Below are positions 26,628-35,707 of a stretch of DNA of 64,000 bases, piece after piece (position 1 is the first letter of the stretch; the number at the start of each line of letters is the position of its first letter). The stretch is taken from the NCBI RefSeq assembly GCF_902506455.1, contig NZ_LR733844.1, positions 1,995,854-2,059,853 on the forward strand, in the 5' to 3' direction. This DNA comes from Sphingomonas sp. 8AM (GTDB taxonomy: Bacteria > Pseudomonadota > Alphaproteobacteria > Sphingomonadales > Sphingomonadaceae). Below the pieces are notes generated by a model that did no database searches, was not told the origin of the DNA, and saw nothing but the letters and a program-made list of their open reading frames with translations. Made by a program: the position numbers and the translations under genes.

Positions 26628-28129
26628 GCCCGGCCTGCATGGACGCGGGTGAGGAAATCGGCATGCGGCTCGGCATGGCGCAGCGTGCCTTCGATCGCCT
26701 CGCGCATCCGCATCAGGCTGTCGCGCAGGTCTGCCCCGGGTATCTGGTCCGTCAGTGGCGCGTAACGTGCGGGCAGATCATCGAATCCCGCATACATGCT
26801 CAGCCAGCTCGCATCCTGGAACGTATCCCACTCACGCCGCACGAATTCGCCCGCCGCGCGCCACGCATCGAGCTTGCCCTGCAACCCCTCGGTCGGCTCG
26901 ATCGCGCGGACATGATCCCAGAAGGGCTCACCGAAACGGCGGTTGCCGCTGTAATGCAGCATCAGGAAGTCACGGATCCGCTCGAACTCCAGCACCGATT
27001 GGCGATTGTAGGTCGCGGCCAGCCGCGGATCGAAGTCGCGGGTAGGGAACAGCGGGATCAGCCGCTCCAGCCCCGACTGGATCAGTGTGATGCTTGTCGA
27101 TTCAAGCGGTTCGAGGAACCCGGACGACAGCCCGAGCCCGACGACATTCTTCTCCCAAAAGCGCGCGCGATGTCCGGGGGTGAAGCGGATGCGGTTCGGC
27201 GCGGCGATCGGCTCGCCCTCCAGCGCCCCCAGTAGCTCATCCTCCGCCGCCGCGTCGTCGATGAACTCGGAGCAATAGACGTGCCCGTTGCCGACGCGGT
27301 GGCGCAGCGGGATATGCCAGCGCCATCCCGCGCTCGTGGCGGTCGCGGTCGTGAACGGACGATGCACCTGCGCGGCCTTGCACGGAATCGCCACCGCACG
27401 GTCGCACGGCAGCCAGCGCCGCCAGTCGACGAACGGCACCTCCAGCGCCTCGCCCAGCAACAGGCTGCGGAACCCCGAACAGTCGATCCACAGATCGCCC
27501 GCGATGTCCTGTCCGCTGTCGAGCGTCACCGCGGTGACGCGCCCGTCCTCGCCGTCGCGCATGACATCGGTGATCCGCGCGTCGACATGCTGCACGCCAT
27601 TCGCGAGCGCGAGCCGCCGCAGCAGCGCCGCGAACTTCGACGCGTCGAAATGTACCGCAAAGTTGAACACGCCCAGATCGTTGGCCGGCCGGTCCACCGA
27701 CGGCAGGAACAGTCCGCGCTCCGCCAGTTGCGTCGCCAGGCAATAAGCGCCGAGCGGCGTCGCGTCGCCGCCCGCGCGCAGCTTCAGCCAGTAATGATGG
27801 AACGCCACGCCATGCGCCCCGACCCCGTAAAGGCCGAACGGATGGAAGAAGTCGTGCCCGCGTTCTTTCCATCCCGCGAAGCGGATGCCGTATTTGATCG
27901 TCGCTTCGGTCTCGCGAAGCACGTCCGCCTCGCCGAGTTCGATCGCGGCGAAAAAGTCGCGAATCGCGGGCACGGTGGCCTCGCCGACCCCGATCGTCCC
28001 GATCGCGGAGCTTTCGACGACGGTGATCGCCAGCCGCAGATGCGCCAGCCGCCGTGCAAGGAACGTCGCGGCCATCCAGCCTGCCGTTCCCCCGCCGACG
28101 ATCACGATCGATCGTATCGGATCACGCAT
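26624..28129 (-). CDS. Tryptophan-halogenase family flavoprotein
   Basis: A 501-residue FAD enzyme. The dinucleotide site is GGGTAGW (12-18), the catalytic lysine is K79 (ATIKYGIRF), the family signature GWRWHIP is at 268-274, and E343 follows in FLEPLESTS. K79 and this glutamate match those that handle hypohalous acid in PrnA-type halogenases, so chemistry may be intact. Family members occur next to TonB-dependent receptors in Sphingomonas, Caulobacter and Xanthomonas, where their substrate is unknown. It leads the operon halogenase-ROK-GH2-lactonase. Confidence 0.92.
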   Translation of the reverse strand: MRDPIRSIVIVGGGTAGWMAATFLARRLAHLRLAITVVESSAIGTIGVGEATVPAIRDFFAAIELGEADVLRETEATIKYGIRFAGWKERGHDFFHPFGLYGVGAHGVAFHHYWLKLRAGGDATPLGAYCLATQLAERGLFLPSVDRPANDLGVFNFAVHFDASKFAALLRRLALANGVQHVDARITDVMRDGEDGRVTAVTLDSGQDIAGDLWIDCSGFRSLLLGEALEVPFVDWRRWLPCDRAVAIPCKAAQVHRPFTTATATSAGWRWHIPLRHRVGNGHVYCSEFIDDAAAEDELLGALEGEPIAAPNRIRFTPGHRARFWEKNVVGLGLSSGFLEPLESTSITLIQSGLERLIPLFPTRDFDPRLAATYNRQSVLEFERIRDFLMLHYSGNRRFGEPFWDHVRAIEPTEGLQGKLDAWRAAGEFVRREWDTFQDASWLSMYAGFDDLPARYAPLTDQIPGADLRDSLMRMREAIEGTLRHAEPHADFLTRVHAGRA

Positions 28130-28154
28130 GTCGCTTATCGTCCCCGCCCTTGCC

Positions 28155-28232
28155 CGTCAGTGCGAGCGGCGCGAAACCATCCAGAGCATCACACGCCGCG
28201 CCCTGGACCGGTTCGCTCCGTTCGCAATGACG
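28155..28232. repeat. Interspersed palindromic repeat, degenerate copy
   Basis: A 78-bp element with CGTCAGTGCGAGCGGCGCG and CGTTCGCAATGACG arms and altered inner bases. It sits between the TonB receptor and halogenase genes, both minus strand, and could separate their transcripts. Confidence 0.75.
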
Positions 28233-28279
28233 CAGCAAATAGGCGGGTCGTCAATCTGTGACGACCCGCCCCCCTGCGA

Positions 28280-31200
28280 TCAGAAACGCACGCGCGCGCC
28301 GGCGATGAAGCGCCGCTCGTAGATGTTCTCGTTGAACACCTGATCGGTCCAGGTCAGGTAATAACGCTCGGTCTCGCCGGTCAGGTTCGACGCCTGCCCG
28401 TAGAGCGTGATGAACGGCGTCACGTCATAGGAGATCGACGCATCGAGATAGTTGGTCGGCGCCTGATATTGCGCCAGCCCGACGATCCCGCCGTAGTTCG
28501 ACGACACCAGTCGCTTCGAGCGGTAATTGTAGGCAACGCGCGCCTGCAACCCGTACTTCTCGAACCACAAAGCCGCATTGACCTGGTGCTTGGAATTGTC
28601 CTGGAACGGCTGGTTGTTGCCGGCCAGATCGACCAGCCCGGCATCACCCAGCGACAGGGTGTAGTTCGCATCCACGCCAAAGCCGCCGAAGAAGCCGTTG
28701 ACGCCGTAATCGGCCAGCGACTGCCGCGCGGACGCCTCGATCCCCTTCAGCACGCCGCCCTCGCCCTGCGCCAGCGTGTTGGTGACGACCGGACGACGGA
28801 TCACGCCGTCATTGTCGGGGATGTCGTTGCGGATCTCGGTGCTGTTGGCGATGAAGCTGTCGACCGCGATGTAGAAGGCGCCGATCGCAAGCAGGCTGGA
28901 GCGGCCGGTGTAATATTCGAGGCTGCCTTCAACGTTGGTCGCGCGCCATGGATTGAGGTTCGGGTTGCCGACCGAAGTCGCGGTCTGCGCCTCGAAGCGC
29001 GCCGGGTTGATCGTGGTGTTGATCGCATAGCCGACGTTCAGACCACCACCCCATTGCTGGAAGTCGAGCAGCGTCATCGTCTTCGAGAAAGCGGCGCGCG
29101 CGCGCAGCTTGCTGGTCACGTCAAAGGCGATGTTGATCGACGGCAGGAAGTCGGTGAACTCGCGCTTGGTCACGAAGTCACCCGCATCCACTCCCGATAC
29201 GCCATAGGGCTGCGGGTTGCCGACGATATTCTGACGAACGTTGAGCTTCGTATTGACGACCTGCAGACCACCGTTCGCGCGGAACGGCATCCCGAGCAGC
29301 TCGCCCTCACCCGACACCTGCGCATAGCCGGAGATCTGGCGCGTGTGGACGTCGAACGACAACGCCGGGTTCACGAGGTTCTGGCTGCCCGGGTAGAATT
29401 TGTTCTGCCACGCCTCGCTGTCGTCCATCGCCTTGGGATCGAGCGCATAGAGGTTCGGCGCGCCGTTGGCGGGCAGCGCATATTGCTTGATCAGCCCGGC
29501 GAAGATCGGGTCGGTCGCCTGCCGCGTCAGACCGGCGGTATAAGCGTTGCCCTGCGCGTCGAGCACCGGGCATGACTTGTCGTTGAGGTTGACGTCGAAC
29601 GCCTTCCACTTGACGAGGCAGCCCGCCGCCGGGTTCGCCGCATTGTCGCGGTTGCCGGCATAGAAGGGCGAAACGCGGTCGAAGGTGAACTGGTTGACGC
29701 TGCGCTCGCCATAACGGCCACCGAATGCGACCTTCAACTGATCGTTGGCCTGCCATTCGGCATCGGCGCGCAACGCCCAGATGTCGCCCTTCTGGTAGAC
29801 GTTTCCTTCCGACGAGATCGTCTTCAGGCCGTAACGCGACGGATCGGACGCCTGCGCAAGGAAGCCCGGCGAGAAGCCGAAGGCAGGCGCGCCGCTCGAA
29901 TAGTCGACGGTCGCGGTGTCGCTGTAGATCTGATAGCCGGTCGGATTGAAGGTGACGTCGCCGCCGGGGTAATTGCCGACGCCGTTATACGCCCACTGCT
30001 TGCCGTTGGTCAGGCTGAACTGGGTATAGGACTGATCGCGATTCTTGTACGCCTTGCCGTAGATACCGCGCACGGTCGCCTTGAAAGTCTCGGACGGCTT
30101 CCAGTCGAGCTGCAGGTTATAGTTCTGCGACTCGCTCTTGGTGCGGAAGGTCTCCGAATAGCTGTCGAAGTTGGGCAGGCCGTAGGTGTATTGCTGAACG
30201 GTGTTGACGTTGTAGCCACCCGACGTCGCGCCGGTGTCGCGCGACTTGGTCGGCAGGAACGGCGACGACAACCAGTCAACGTTCTGGAACTGGAAGCCCG
30301 CGGTGCGATCGTACTGCGTCTGGCGCGTGTAGAAGCCATCGGCCGTCAGCTGCAACGCGTCGTTGATCTCGAACTGCAGCGACGCGTTCGCGCCGAAGCG
30401 CTGGCGATCGGTGATGCGGTTCCACGCGGTATGCGACTGCGGGGTGATGAACGCGTCATTGGAATCACCGTCACCATTGACGTCATAGCCGGCGATCGCG
30501 CCATTGCCGTTACGCACCGGCGTGCCACGGCTGACGCCGTTGTTGCCGGTGGCGAAGTCGCCGGCGTTGGTGGCGCTCCCGCTCTCGTTCTTCAGCGCGA
30601 CACCATAGTCCTGGATCCCGCGGAAGCTGTTGGCCAGGGTCAGGTCGCTGTACGCGGCCGACACCAGCAGGCCAATGCGCTCGCCATGGAAAGCGATCAG
30701 GCCGTTGGCAGACGGGTTCCACTTCTTGGTCTTGTCGCCATATTGCCCTTCAGCGGCAGCCGAGAAGGTCACTCCGCGCTTCAGGTCGAACGGACGCCGC
30801 GTCAGCAGATCGACGGTGCCCGAGAGGCCCGCCTGCTGCAGCGAGGCGGTTGGCGACTTGAAGACGGTCGCGCCCGAGAAGAGCTGCGACGGAATGTCGG
30901 TGAAGTTCGGCTGGACGCTCGTCACCGAATTGGCGCCGAGGAACTGCTCGCCGTTGAGCAGCGTCGTCACCTGCGGCAGGCCGCGGATGTTGATCGCCGC
31001 GCCCTCGCCCGCGTCACGGCGGATCTGCACGCCCGCGATACGCTGGAGCGAGTCCGAGATGGTGACGTCGGGCAGCTTGCCGATGTCCTGCGCGCTGATC
31101 GCCTCGACGACGCTGTCAGCGTTGCGCTTCACCTCGATCGCACGCGCCTGCGACGCGCGGATGCCGGTGACGACGATGTCGCCCGCACTGTCATCGGCCT

Positions 31201-31345
31201 GCGTCGGCGCAGCGACCTGATCGGCCGAAGTGGCCACGGCGTCGGGCGTGGTGGTCTGCGCCGAGGCGCTTCCGGCCATCGCCATGGTGAGCACGACCGG
31301 CGAGGCGGCGGCCAGCATGGCGCCGCGCATGGTGATCTTACGCAT
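28280..31345 (-). CDS. TonB-dependent outer-membrane receptor (Xanthomonas/Caulobacter type)
   Basis: A 1021-residue receptor with a 29-residue signal peptide ending ASA-Q. The plug domain starts at about residue 55 (GDIVVTGIRASQARAI) and shows KLPDVTISDSLQRIAGVQI and the NIRGLPQVTTLLNG loop. The barrel has alternating strands to the end and finishes in an aromatic-terminal strand (RRFIAGARVRF). Large receptors of this subfamily import oligosaccharides rather than siderophores. It follows the GH27 gene with its own promoter region. The last base lies 48 bases from a palindromic repeat. Confidence 0.95.
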   Translation of the reverse strand: MRKITMRGAMLAAASPVVLTMAMAGSASAQTTTPDAVATSADQVAAPTQADDSAGDIVVTGIRASQARAIEVKRNADSVVEAISAQDIGKLPDVTISDSLQRIAGVQIRRDAGEGAAINIRGLPQVTTLLNGEQFLGANSVTSVQPNFTDIPSQLFSGATVFKSPTASLQQAGLSGTVDLLTRRPFDLKRGVTFSAAAEGQYGDKTKKWNPSANGLIAFHGERIGLLVSAAYSDLTLANSFRGIQDYGVALKNESGSATNAGDFATGNNGVSRGTPVRNGNGAIAGYDVNGDGDSNDAFITPQSHTAWNRITDRQRFGANASLQFEINDALQLTADGFYTRQTQYDRTAGFQFQNVDWLSSPFLPTKSRDTGATSGGYNVNTVQQYTYGLPNFDSYSETFRTKSESQNYNLQLDWKPSETFKATVRGIYGKAYKNRDQSYTQFSLTNGKQWAYNGVGNYPGGDVTFNPTGYQIYSDTATVDYSSGAPAFGFSPGFLAQASDPSRYGLKTISSEGNVYQKGDIWALRADAEWQANDQLKVAFGGRYGERSVNQFTFDRVSPFYAGNRDNAANPAAGCLVKWKAFDVNLNDKSCPVLDAQGNAYTAGLTRQATDPIFAGLIKQYALPANGAPNLYALDPKAMDDSEAWQNKFYPGSQNLVNPALSFDVHTRQISGYAQVSGEGELLGMPFRANGGLQVVNTKLNVRQNIVGNPQPYGVSGVDAGDFVTKREFTDFLPSINIAFDVTSKLRARAAFSKTMTLLDFQQWGGGLNVGYAINTTINPARFEAQTATSVGNPNLNPWRATNVEGSLEYYTGRSSLLAIGAFYIAVDSFIANSTEIRNDIPDNDGVIRRPVVTNTLAQGEGGVLKGIEASARQSLADYGVNGFFGGFGVDANYTLSLGDAGLVDLAGNNQPFQDNSKHQVNAALWFEKYGLQARVAYNYRSKRLVSSNYGGIVGLAQYQAPTNYLDASISYDVTPFITLYGQASNLTGETERYYLTWTDQVFNENIYERRFIAGARVRF

Positions 31346-31374
31346 TGATCCTCCCCTTCATCCCTGAAAACACG

Positions 31375-31426
31375 TTTTATTTAATAAGGCTTTTTTATTT
31401 AATGAGCAGCGCCGCAATTTTGTCAA
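31375..31426 (-). promoter_or_regulatory. TonB-receptor promoter with duplicated AT-rich motif
   Basis: On the minus strand: TTGACA (31426-31421), 17-base spacer, ATTAAA (31403-31398). The 11-mer ATTAAATAAAA is present twice (31403-31393 and 31385-31375) with an 18-bp period; the first copy overlaps the -10. This region is very AT-rich for this DNA and could be an operator. The leader ends in a GGGGAGG site before the ATG. Confidence 0.6.
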
Positions 31427-31478
31427 GCGCCACCCGCAGCGAACAGCTTGATCTGTCACGCTTCTGGACACTTTCTTC

Positions 31479-31493
31479 AATGGTATACGGAGT
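31479..31493. promoter_or_regulatory. GTATAC operator, site 1
   Basis: AATGGTATACGGAGT: the core GGTATACGG is also found (reversed) upstream of the GH127 gene at 41255 and, as CGTATACG, between the GH27 and GH127-type divergent genes. The gap 31346-31687 holds no gene. Confidence 0.5.
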
Positions 31494-31687
31494 ACGACGG
31501 TGCCGTGACTTGATCCGGTCAGGAGTCGCTCGCCCATAACCACGACAAGTCTTGGAAACCAAAAGCTTACCAATTTCAAGCGGGTTCTTGTATTGGCATG
31601 GTCAATCCGAGACGCAGGACGTAACCATTATCAACCTTCAGATGGGGCACCGCCGCGCCATGTCGCGTGCTGAAGGACAGATACCGC

Positions 31688-33232
31688 TTACCGCGGCTCG
31701 CCGTCAGCCCTAAGCAGGACGGTTGCGTGCGCCGGCACGGTAAAGGTCGTGGCGGACAGCGGCACCTCCGCATCGCGCCACAGGTCGCGCACCGCAGCGA
31801 AGCGGGTAAGGGCCGCATCCGCCGGCGTCACCGTCATTTGCACCGGCCCGTCCCCGCGATTGAAGAGCGCAAGCGCCACCCCGCCATCGGAGAGCCGCTT
31901 CGCCCAGACCTCCTGCTTGCCGGCGACGCGCACCGCCTTGCCCTGCACGCCCGCCGCATCCTGATCGATCGCGATCACCGCGCGATGCGACAGCAGCGCC
32001 AGCGCCGCCGGGCCGGTCGTGCGCACGTCATGCCCCATCATCAGCGGCGCCGCTGACATCGCCCACAACGTCATGTGCGTACGATATTCGTCCTCGCTCA
32101 TCCCGCCGTTGCCGATCTCGAGCATGTCGGGATCGTTCCATCCGCCCGGCCCGGCATGGCCGAAGCGCGGATTACGCTCGAAGCCGATCTCGCTCATCTT
32201 GGCATAATCATCGGTGATGTCGCCGGTGGTGCGCCACAGATGCCCGCCGACCGACCGCCCCCACGCTGCCACATCGAAACGTCCGTACTCGCAAAGCGAA
32301 TAGACGATCGCGCGCCCGGTCGCCTTCAGCGCCGTGCCCATCTCGTAATAGGCGCGCCGCACGGTGTCGGCGCTGTCATACTGCCACTCGCCCGAGCACA
32401 GGTCGTATTTCAGATAGTCGACGCCCCAGCGCGCGAACGTCCGGGCATCCTGCGCGACATGGCCGTAGCTGCCGGTATAGCCTGCGCAGGTCTTGAGCCC
32501 CGGCGAGCTGTAGAGCCCCAGCTTCAGCCCGCGCGCATGGACGTAATCGGCCAGCGCCTTCATGTCGGGAAACTTCGCGTTCGGCCGCAATTCACCGTCG
32601 GCGCCGCGCTTGCCCTGCCAGCCATCGTCGATGTTGACGTAGCGATAGCCGGCGTCGCGCAGCCCGGTCGACACCATCGCGTCGGCGATCGCGCGGATCG
32701 TGCGATCGTCGATCCGTTCGGCGAACCTGTTCCAGCTGCTCCAGCCCATCGGCGGCGTCGCTGCCAGCCCATCGGGTGCGATCGTGCCGAGCGGCGGGAG
32801 CGCCACCGCATGATGCGCCAGCGTCGCGGCGCGCGCCGCCCCGACCACACGTCCGGTCTGCCGCACCTCCGAAAACCAGATCCCGCCGGTCAGCGCGACC
32901 TTGGTCGGCGTCAGCGTCGCCGTCCAGCGCCGCACGGGCACGCCGGGCGTGTTGATGTTGCGCACGTCGAAGCTGATGGCGTTGCCGCGGCGGACGACGT
33001 TCCGCATCGGCATCACGCCATACCAGTCGGAGGTGAGCTGCCCCTGCCATCCGGCGCGCGTCCGCGTCAGCTCGAGCAGTCGCACGCCCGGGCGCGGCGC
33101 ACGCTGGTCGAAGGCGACATGCAAGGTCGCGCCCGTCCTGACCGGCACCGCAGGCGCCGCCTCGCGCGCCAACGCGGGCGCCACGGGGACACCGGCGACC
33201 ATCACTGAAAACACCATCCAGAATTTACGCAT
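31688..33232 (-). CDS. GH27 alpha-galactosidase / beta-L-arabinopyranosidase
   Basis: A 514-residue exported enzyme; the ATG at 33232 has GGAGGG 6 bases upstream and gives a signal peptide (MRKFWMVFSVMVAGVPVAPALA). An N-terminal beta domain (about 30-140) is the NPCBM-like extension. The barrel starts at TPPMGWSSWNRF, with nucleophile D277 in YLKYDLC and acid/base in GGWNDPDML (D367 or D369). The family usually removes alpha-1,6-galactose, but some members act on beta-L-arabinopyranose. Given the neighbours, an arabinogalactan side-chain role is plausible. It is divergent from the gene at 33332. Confidence 0.92.
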   Translation of the reverse strand: MRKFWMVFSVMVAGVPVAPALAREAAPAVPVRTGATLHVAFDQRAPRPGVRLLELTRTRAGWQGQLTSDWYGVMPMRNVVRRGNAISFDVRNINTPGVPVRRWTATLTPTKVALTGGIWFSEVRQTGRVVGAARAATLAHHAVALPPLGTIAPDGLAATPPMGWSSWNRFAERIDDRTIRAIADAMVSTGLRDAGYRYVNIDDGWQGKRGADGELRPNAKFPDMKALADYVHARGLKLGLYSSPGLKTCAGYTGSYGHVAQDARTFARWGVDYLKYDLCSGEWQYDSADTVRRAYYEMGTALKATGRAIVYSLCEYGRFDVAAWGRSVGGHLWRTTGDITDDYAKMSEIGFERNPRFGHAGPGGWNDPDMLEIGNGGMSEDEYRTHMTLWAMSAAPLMMGHDVRTTGPAALALLSHRAVIAIDQDAAGVQGKAVRVAGKQEVWAKRLSDGGVALALFNRGDGPVQMTVTPADAALTRFAAVRDLWRDAEVPLSATTFTVPAHATVLLRADGEPR

Positions 33233-33274
33233 TATGCCCTCCACCCCACCCAACCGTCACACTTGCTTCGCGAC

Positions 33275-33293
33275 AGATATCGTATACGTTTTA
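33275..33293. promoter_or_regulatory. GTATAC operator, site 2, in the GH27/GH127-type divergent region
   Basis: GATATCGTATACGTTTTAT includes the palindrome CGTATACG, near the middle of the 99-bp gap between two divergent genes, so one bound regulator could act on both. Confidence 0.5.
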
Positions 33294-33331
33294 TGGCCAA
33301 GTAGAGCTGAGCGATCAATAGGAGTACATGG

Positions 33332-35707
33332 ATGTCGGCCCTTACCCGCCGCACACTGATGACGGGGGCGGCTGTCCTGACGGCCGCGACGGCGCTGCCG
33401 CGCGCCCTTCAGGCCGCGGGCCGCGCGCGCCTCCCGGCGCAGGCCACACCGCTGCCGCTTTCCGGCATCCGGCTCGCCCCCTCCGATTTCGCGACCGCGG
33501 TCGAGGCGGATCGCGCCTACCTGCTCGGGCTCAGCGCTGACCGGCTGCTCCACAATTTCCGGAAATATGCCGGCCTTGAGCCGAAAGGCGAGATCTACGG
33601 CGGGTGGGAGAGTGACTCGCTCGCCGGCCACACGCTCGGTCATTATCTGACCGCGCTGGTGCTGATGCATCAGCAGACCGGCGACGCCGAGTGCCGCCGC
33701 CGCGCCGATTACATCGTCGCCGAACTCGCCGAGGCGCAGGCGAAGCGTGGCACCGGCTATGTCGGCGCGCTGGGCCGCAAGCGGAAGGGCGAGACCGCGA
33801 TCGTCGACGGCGAGGAAATCTTCCCCGAGCTGATGCGCGGAGAAATCCGCTCGGGCGGGTTCGACCTCAACGGTTCGTGGTCGCCGCTCTATACCGTGCA
33901 CAAGCTCTTCGCGGGGCTGCTCGACGTCCATGCCGCCTGGGGCAATGCGCAGGCGCTCAAGGTGGTGCTCGGGCTCGCCACCTATTTCGAGCGCGTGTTC
34001 GCCGCGCTCGACGACGAGCAGATGCAGAAGGTGCTGGGCTGCGAATATGGCGGGCTGAACGAAAGCTATGCCGAACTCTATGCGCGCACCAGGGACCCGC
34101 GCTGGCTCGCCGTCGCAAAGCGTATCTACGATCGCCGTGTCCTCGATCCGCTCGCCAATCAGGACGACAAGCTCGCCGGCTTCCACGCCAATACGCAGGT
34201 GCCCAAGCTGGTCGGGCTGGCGCGCCTTTACGAGCTGACCGGCGAACAACGCTATCGCACTGCGTCGCAATTCTTCTGGGATCGCGTGACGAAGCATCAC
34301 AGCTACGTCATCGGCGGCAATGCCGATCGCGAATATTTCTTCGGTCCGGATCGCATCGCGCGCAACCTCAGCGAAGCGACCTGCGAGCATTGCAACACCT
34401 ACAATATGCTCAAACTGTCGCGGCAATTGTTCGCGCAGACACCGAACGGCGCGTACTTCGACTATTACGAGCGCGCGCACCTCAACCACACGCTGTCGCA
34501 GATCAACCCGCGCACGCGCGGCTTCACCTATTTCACCCCGATGCTGTCGGGCGCGGCGCGCGACCACGCACCGGCCGGTCAGGAAGGCTTCGTCTGCTGC
34601 GGCGGCAGCGGAATGGAGGCGCACGCCAAGCACGGCGACTCGATCTTCTGGGAAGGCGAGGGCATGTTGCTGGTCAACCTCTACATTCCCGCGCAGGCGC
34701 AATGGCCCGCCCGCAACGCGACGCTGACGCTGGCGACCGGCTATCCCTATGAGCCCGAGGCGCGACTGACCTTCGCGACGCTCGGCAAGCGCGGGCGCTT
34801 CCCGGTCGCGCTGCGCGTGCCCGCATGGGCAGCGGGCGCCGAGCGCGTCACCGTCAACGGCGAGCCGGTCGCGACCGAACATGCCGGCGGCTATGCGATC
34901 GTCGAGCGCCGCTGGAAGGCGGGTGACACGCTCGCGATCACGCTGCCGCTGGAGTTGCGCACCGAGACCGCGCAGGGCGGCGGCCCGGTCGCGGTCCTGC
35001 GCGGCCCGCTGGTGCTCGCCGCCGACATGGGCCCGGCGACGGCGCCGTGGCAGGGCGCCGAGCCGGCGCTGGTCGGCGACAATGTCCTCGCCGCCTTCAC
35101 CCCCGTCGCGGGCGCGGCGGGCACCTTCGCCACGAAGGGCGTGGGTCGCCCCGGCGACCTGACCTTCGTCCCCTTCTACCGCCAGTACGAACGCCGCAGC
35201 GCAGTGTACTTCCGCGAGTTCACCGAGGGCGAGTGGCGCAACGAGGAGGCCGCCTTCCGCGCCGAACAGGCGCGTCAGCAGGATGTGGCGGCACGCTCGA
35301 TCGACGTCATGCACTTCGGCGAGATGCAGCCCGAGCGCGACCACAATCTCGAAAGCGAGAAGTCGTGGCCGGTCAGCTATCGCGGCCGCAACGGGCGCGA
35401 CGTGCGCTCCGGCGGCTACATGGCGTTCACGCTCAAGGCGCGACCCGGCCCGCTGGTGCTGCAGGCGACCTATTGGGGCGACGACAGCAATCGCGGTTTC
35501 GACATCCTGGTCGACGACGTGAAGGTCGCCAGCGAGTTGCTCAAGGGCGGCGCACCCGGCCGCTTCGTCGACATCGACTATCCGCTGCCGCAGGCGCTGA
35601 CCCGCGGCAAGACGGCGCTGCGCGTCCGCGTGGTGCCGCATGACGGACAGACCGCCGGCCCGCTCTTCGGGGCGCGGCTGCTCGCCGAAAAGGGAGCCGT
35701 AAAGTGA
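33332..35707 (+). CDS. GH127/GH146-type beta-L-arabinofuranosidase, exported
   Basis: A 791-residue protein with a twin-arginine leader (TRRTLMTGAAVLTAATALPRA). Residues about 45-560 form the (alpha/alpha)6 barrel of the DUF1680 clan: GGWESDSLAGHTLGHYLTAL, NLSEATCEHCNTYNMLKL and EGFVCCGGSGMEAHAK, with C422/C423 as nucleophile and zinc ligand candidates. A beta-sandwich tail follows (about 640-785: RGRNGRDVRSGGYMAFTLKA). Such enzymes release beta-L-arabinofuranose using a cysteine nucleophile. Its TGA overlaps the GTG of the GH43 gene. Confidence 0.88.
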   Translation: MSALTRRTLMTGAAVLTAATALPRALQAAGRARLPAQATPLPLSGIRLAPSDFATAVEADRAYLLGLSADRLLHNFRKYAGLEPKGEIYGGWESDSLAGHTLGHYLTALVLMHQQTGDAECRRRADYIVAELAEAQAKRGTGYVGALGRKRKGETAIVDGEEIFPELMRGEIRSGGFDLNGSWSPLYTVHKLFAGLLDVHAAWGNAQALKVVLGLATYFERVFAALDDEQMQKVLGCEYGGLNESYAELYARTRDPRWLAVAKRIYDRRVLDPLANQDDKLAGFHANTQVPKLVGLARLYELTGEQRYRTASQFFWDRVTKHHSYVIGGNADREYFFGPDRIARNLSEATCEHCNTYNMLKLSRQLFAQTPNGAYFDYYERAHLNHTLSQINPRTRGFTYFTPMLSGAARDHAPAGQEGFVCCGGSGMEAHAKHGDSIFWEGEGMLLVNLYIPAQAQWPARNATLTLATGYPYEPEARLTFATLGKRGRFPVALRVPAWAAGAERVTVNGEPVATEHAGGYAIVERRWKAGDTLAITLPLELRTETAQGGGPVAVLRGPLVLAADMGPATAPWQGAEPALVGDNVLAAFTPVAGAAGTFATKGVGRPGDLTFVPFYRQYERRSAVYFREFTEGEWRNEEAAFRAEQARQQDVAARSIDVMHFGEMQPERDHNLESEKSWPVSYRGRNGRDVRSGGYMAFTLKARPGPLVLQATYWGDDSNRGFDILVDDVKVASELLKGGAPGRFVDIDYPLPQALTRGKTALRVRVVPHDGQTAGPLFGARLLAEKGAVK

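Noticed and set aside
31576..31818. 80-codon minus frame overlapping the end of the GH27 gene
   Set aside because: Overlaps conserved GH27 codons; no ribosome binding site or family motif.
33257..35641. 794-codon open frame antisense to the GH127/GH146-type gene
   Set aside because: The plus-strand product has all catalytic motifs, and the antisense product has none.
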